From Limnospira fusiformis SAG 85.79 (GTDB lineage Bacteria; Cyanobacteriota; Cyanobacteriia; Cyanobacteriales; Microcoleaceae), in assembly GCF_012516315.1 (NCBI RefSeq), contig NZ_CP051185.1, forward strand, positions 124,001-188,000: a stretch of 64,000 bases of DNA, in the 5' to 3' direction. Positions 63,508 to 64,000 of this stretch are shown piece by piece. How positions within the stretch are numbered: the first letter of the stretch is position 1; the number at the start of each line of letters is the position of its first letter. The notes beneath the pieces were generated by a model. That model made no database searches, was not told the DNA's origin, and saw nothing but the letters and a program-made list of their open reading frames with translations. Made by a program: the position numbers and the translations under genes.

Positions 63508-64000
63508 ATGCCTATTCGATTTGCAATGCGTCCTACCGGTGGCGGGGGCGGCGGGGGCGCTTATTATAGATTTTCCAAGTCGGGGACGGTTCAACTGGCG
63601 GCAGGGGAAGAGGTGGAAATTATCCCCTCCACATCGTCCCCGGTGAGGCGAGAAATTTCCATCAAGGGGGAAAATCCATTCTCCATCAGATGGGATGGTA
63701 GCGATCGCTCATTGCCAGTATTTGAAGATGCGACCTATTTTGATAGCAGCGACGGGGGAATCTCTCTTTTTGCGACATCCGCCACCACCCAGACGGTAGA
63801 ACTCTGGGTTAGACAGGAAACGGAAATTGATTATGACTTAGGACAAGAATCAGGAGAAATAGACGATATGCCAATGCCGAATTTATCTATTAGACCTTTT
63901 ATGGGTACAGGAAATCAATCCGTTCACGTACCCAATTTTATAGCTGACAACGCAGATTCGGATAGTAACAGAATATATGACTATCTTTGGTATAACACCT
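63508..64000 (+). CDS. Divergent hypothetical protein, partial (runs off the window)
   Basis: Open from ATG 63508 to the end (164+ residues). After a run of seven glycines (residues 11-18) comes SKSGTVQLAAGEEVEIIPST and REISIKGENPFSIRWDGSDR, a beta domain of the same style as the C-terminal part of the 291-residue protein (decoration/fibre-like). It continues with IRPFMGTGNQSVHVPNFIAD. Function unknown; surface or virion fibre is an inference. Confidence 0.6.
   Translation, partial: MPIRFAMRPTGGGGGGGAYYRFSKSGTVQLAAGEEVEIIPSTSSPVRREISIKGENPFSIRWDGSDRSLPVFEDATYFDSSDGGISLFATSATTQTVELWVRQETEIDYDLGQESGEIDDMPMPNLSIRPFMGTGNQSVHVPNFIADNADSDSNRIYDYLWYNT

Noticed and set aside
54756-64000. Calling the block a tailed prophage
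   Set aside because: No integrase, terminase, portal, capsid, tail or lysin gene could be recognised; only loose structural resemblance.

Overview
The window looks like a filamentous cyanobacterium, most likely Arthrospira/Limnospira or a close relative. The reasons are the very dense GCGATCGC (HIP1) octamers, the split cyanobacterial ATP synthase operon with both b and b' subunits, an 82-residue subunit c whose proton-binding Glu falls at position 62 as in the Arthrospira c-ring, a FurA-type regulator, a group 2 sigma factor, and an accessory region full of toxin-antitoxin debris, IS elements and group II introns. The assignment is from recognition, not from a database search.

Layout. 1-26.5 kb is mostly housekeeping: the tail of an SdrD-B-like surface protein, an M16 peptidase, purL-purF, lnt, a pilT-type ATPase, a KaiB-like protein next to a PD-(D/E)XK nuclease, the atpI-B-E-F2-F-H-A-G operon (minus strand), proS, a lipoprotein with phospholipase D, EF-hand and HhH parts, a small zinc-binding protein, a cysteine desulfurase, hisC, a PfpI/DJ-1 protein and nadE. 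Two intergenic arrays of a 7-bp AT-rich repeat with GC-rich hairpins sit at about 2.0-2.3 kb and 22.8-23.1 kb.

26.5-46 kb is a defence and toxin-antitoxin island. It has one intact NACHT/STAND NTPase with a membrane-spanning C-terminal part, three decayed copies of a related STAND gene, two tandem Uma2 nucleases, VapBC, HicB, DUF433, UPF0175/DUF3368, MazF remnants, an HNH-DUF1016 fusion followed by an MNT-HEPN pair, and a large dynamin-like GTPase. The three-gene HNH/coiled-coil/HTH cluster and the dynamin gene are preceded by nearly the same sigma-70 promoter, leader and first codons. This is one of the two best candidates for an undescribed system here.

46-52 kb is a stack of nested mobile elements. 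A type I specificity gene is cut by an intron-like RNA element. Two group II intron 3' ends with HNH coding regions follow. One of them is split by an IS1 element (8-bp target duplication), which is itself split by an IS630-type element (TA duplication). A second copy of that IS630 element splits another IS630-type transposase gene in frame at a TA.

52-54.5 kb returns to core genes (a SigC-like sigma factor and FurA). From 54.7 kb to the window end a tightly packed minus-strand block of about 13 genes, plus a divergent gene that runs off the edge, encodes proteins I do not recognise. Two of them have a virion-decoration-like domain, two are short possible paralogues, and two small ones have one membrane segment each. 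No integrase, terminase, portal or major capsid is recognisable. It is the second candidate for an undescribed element.
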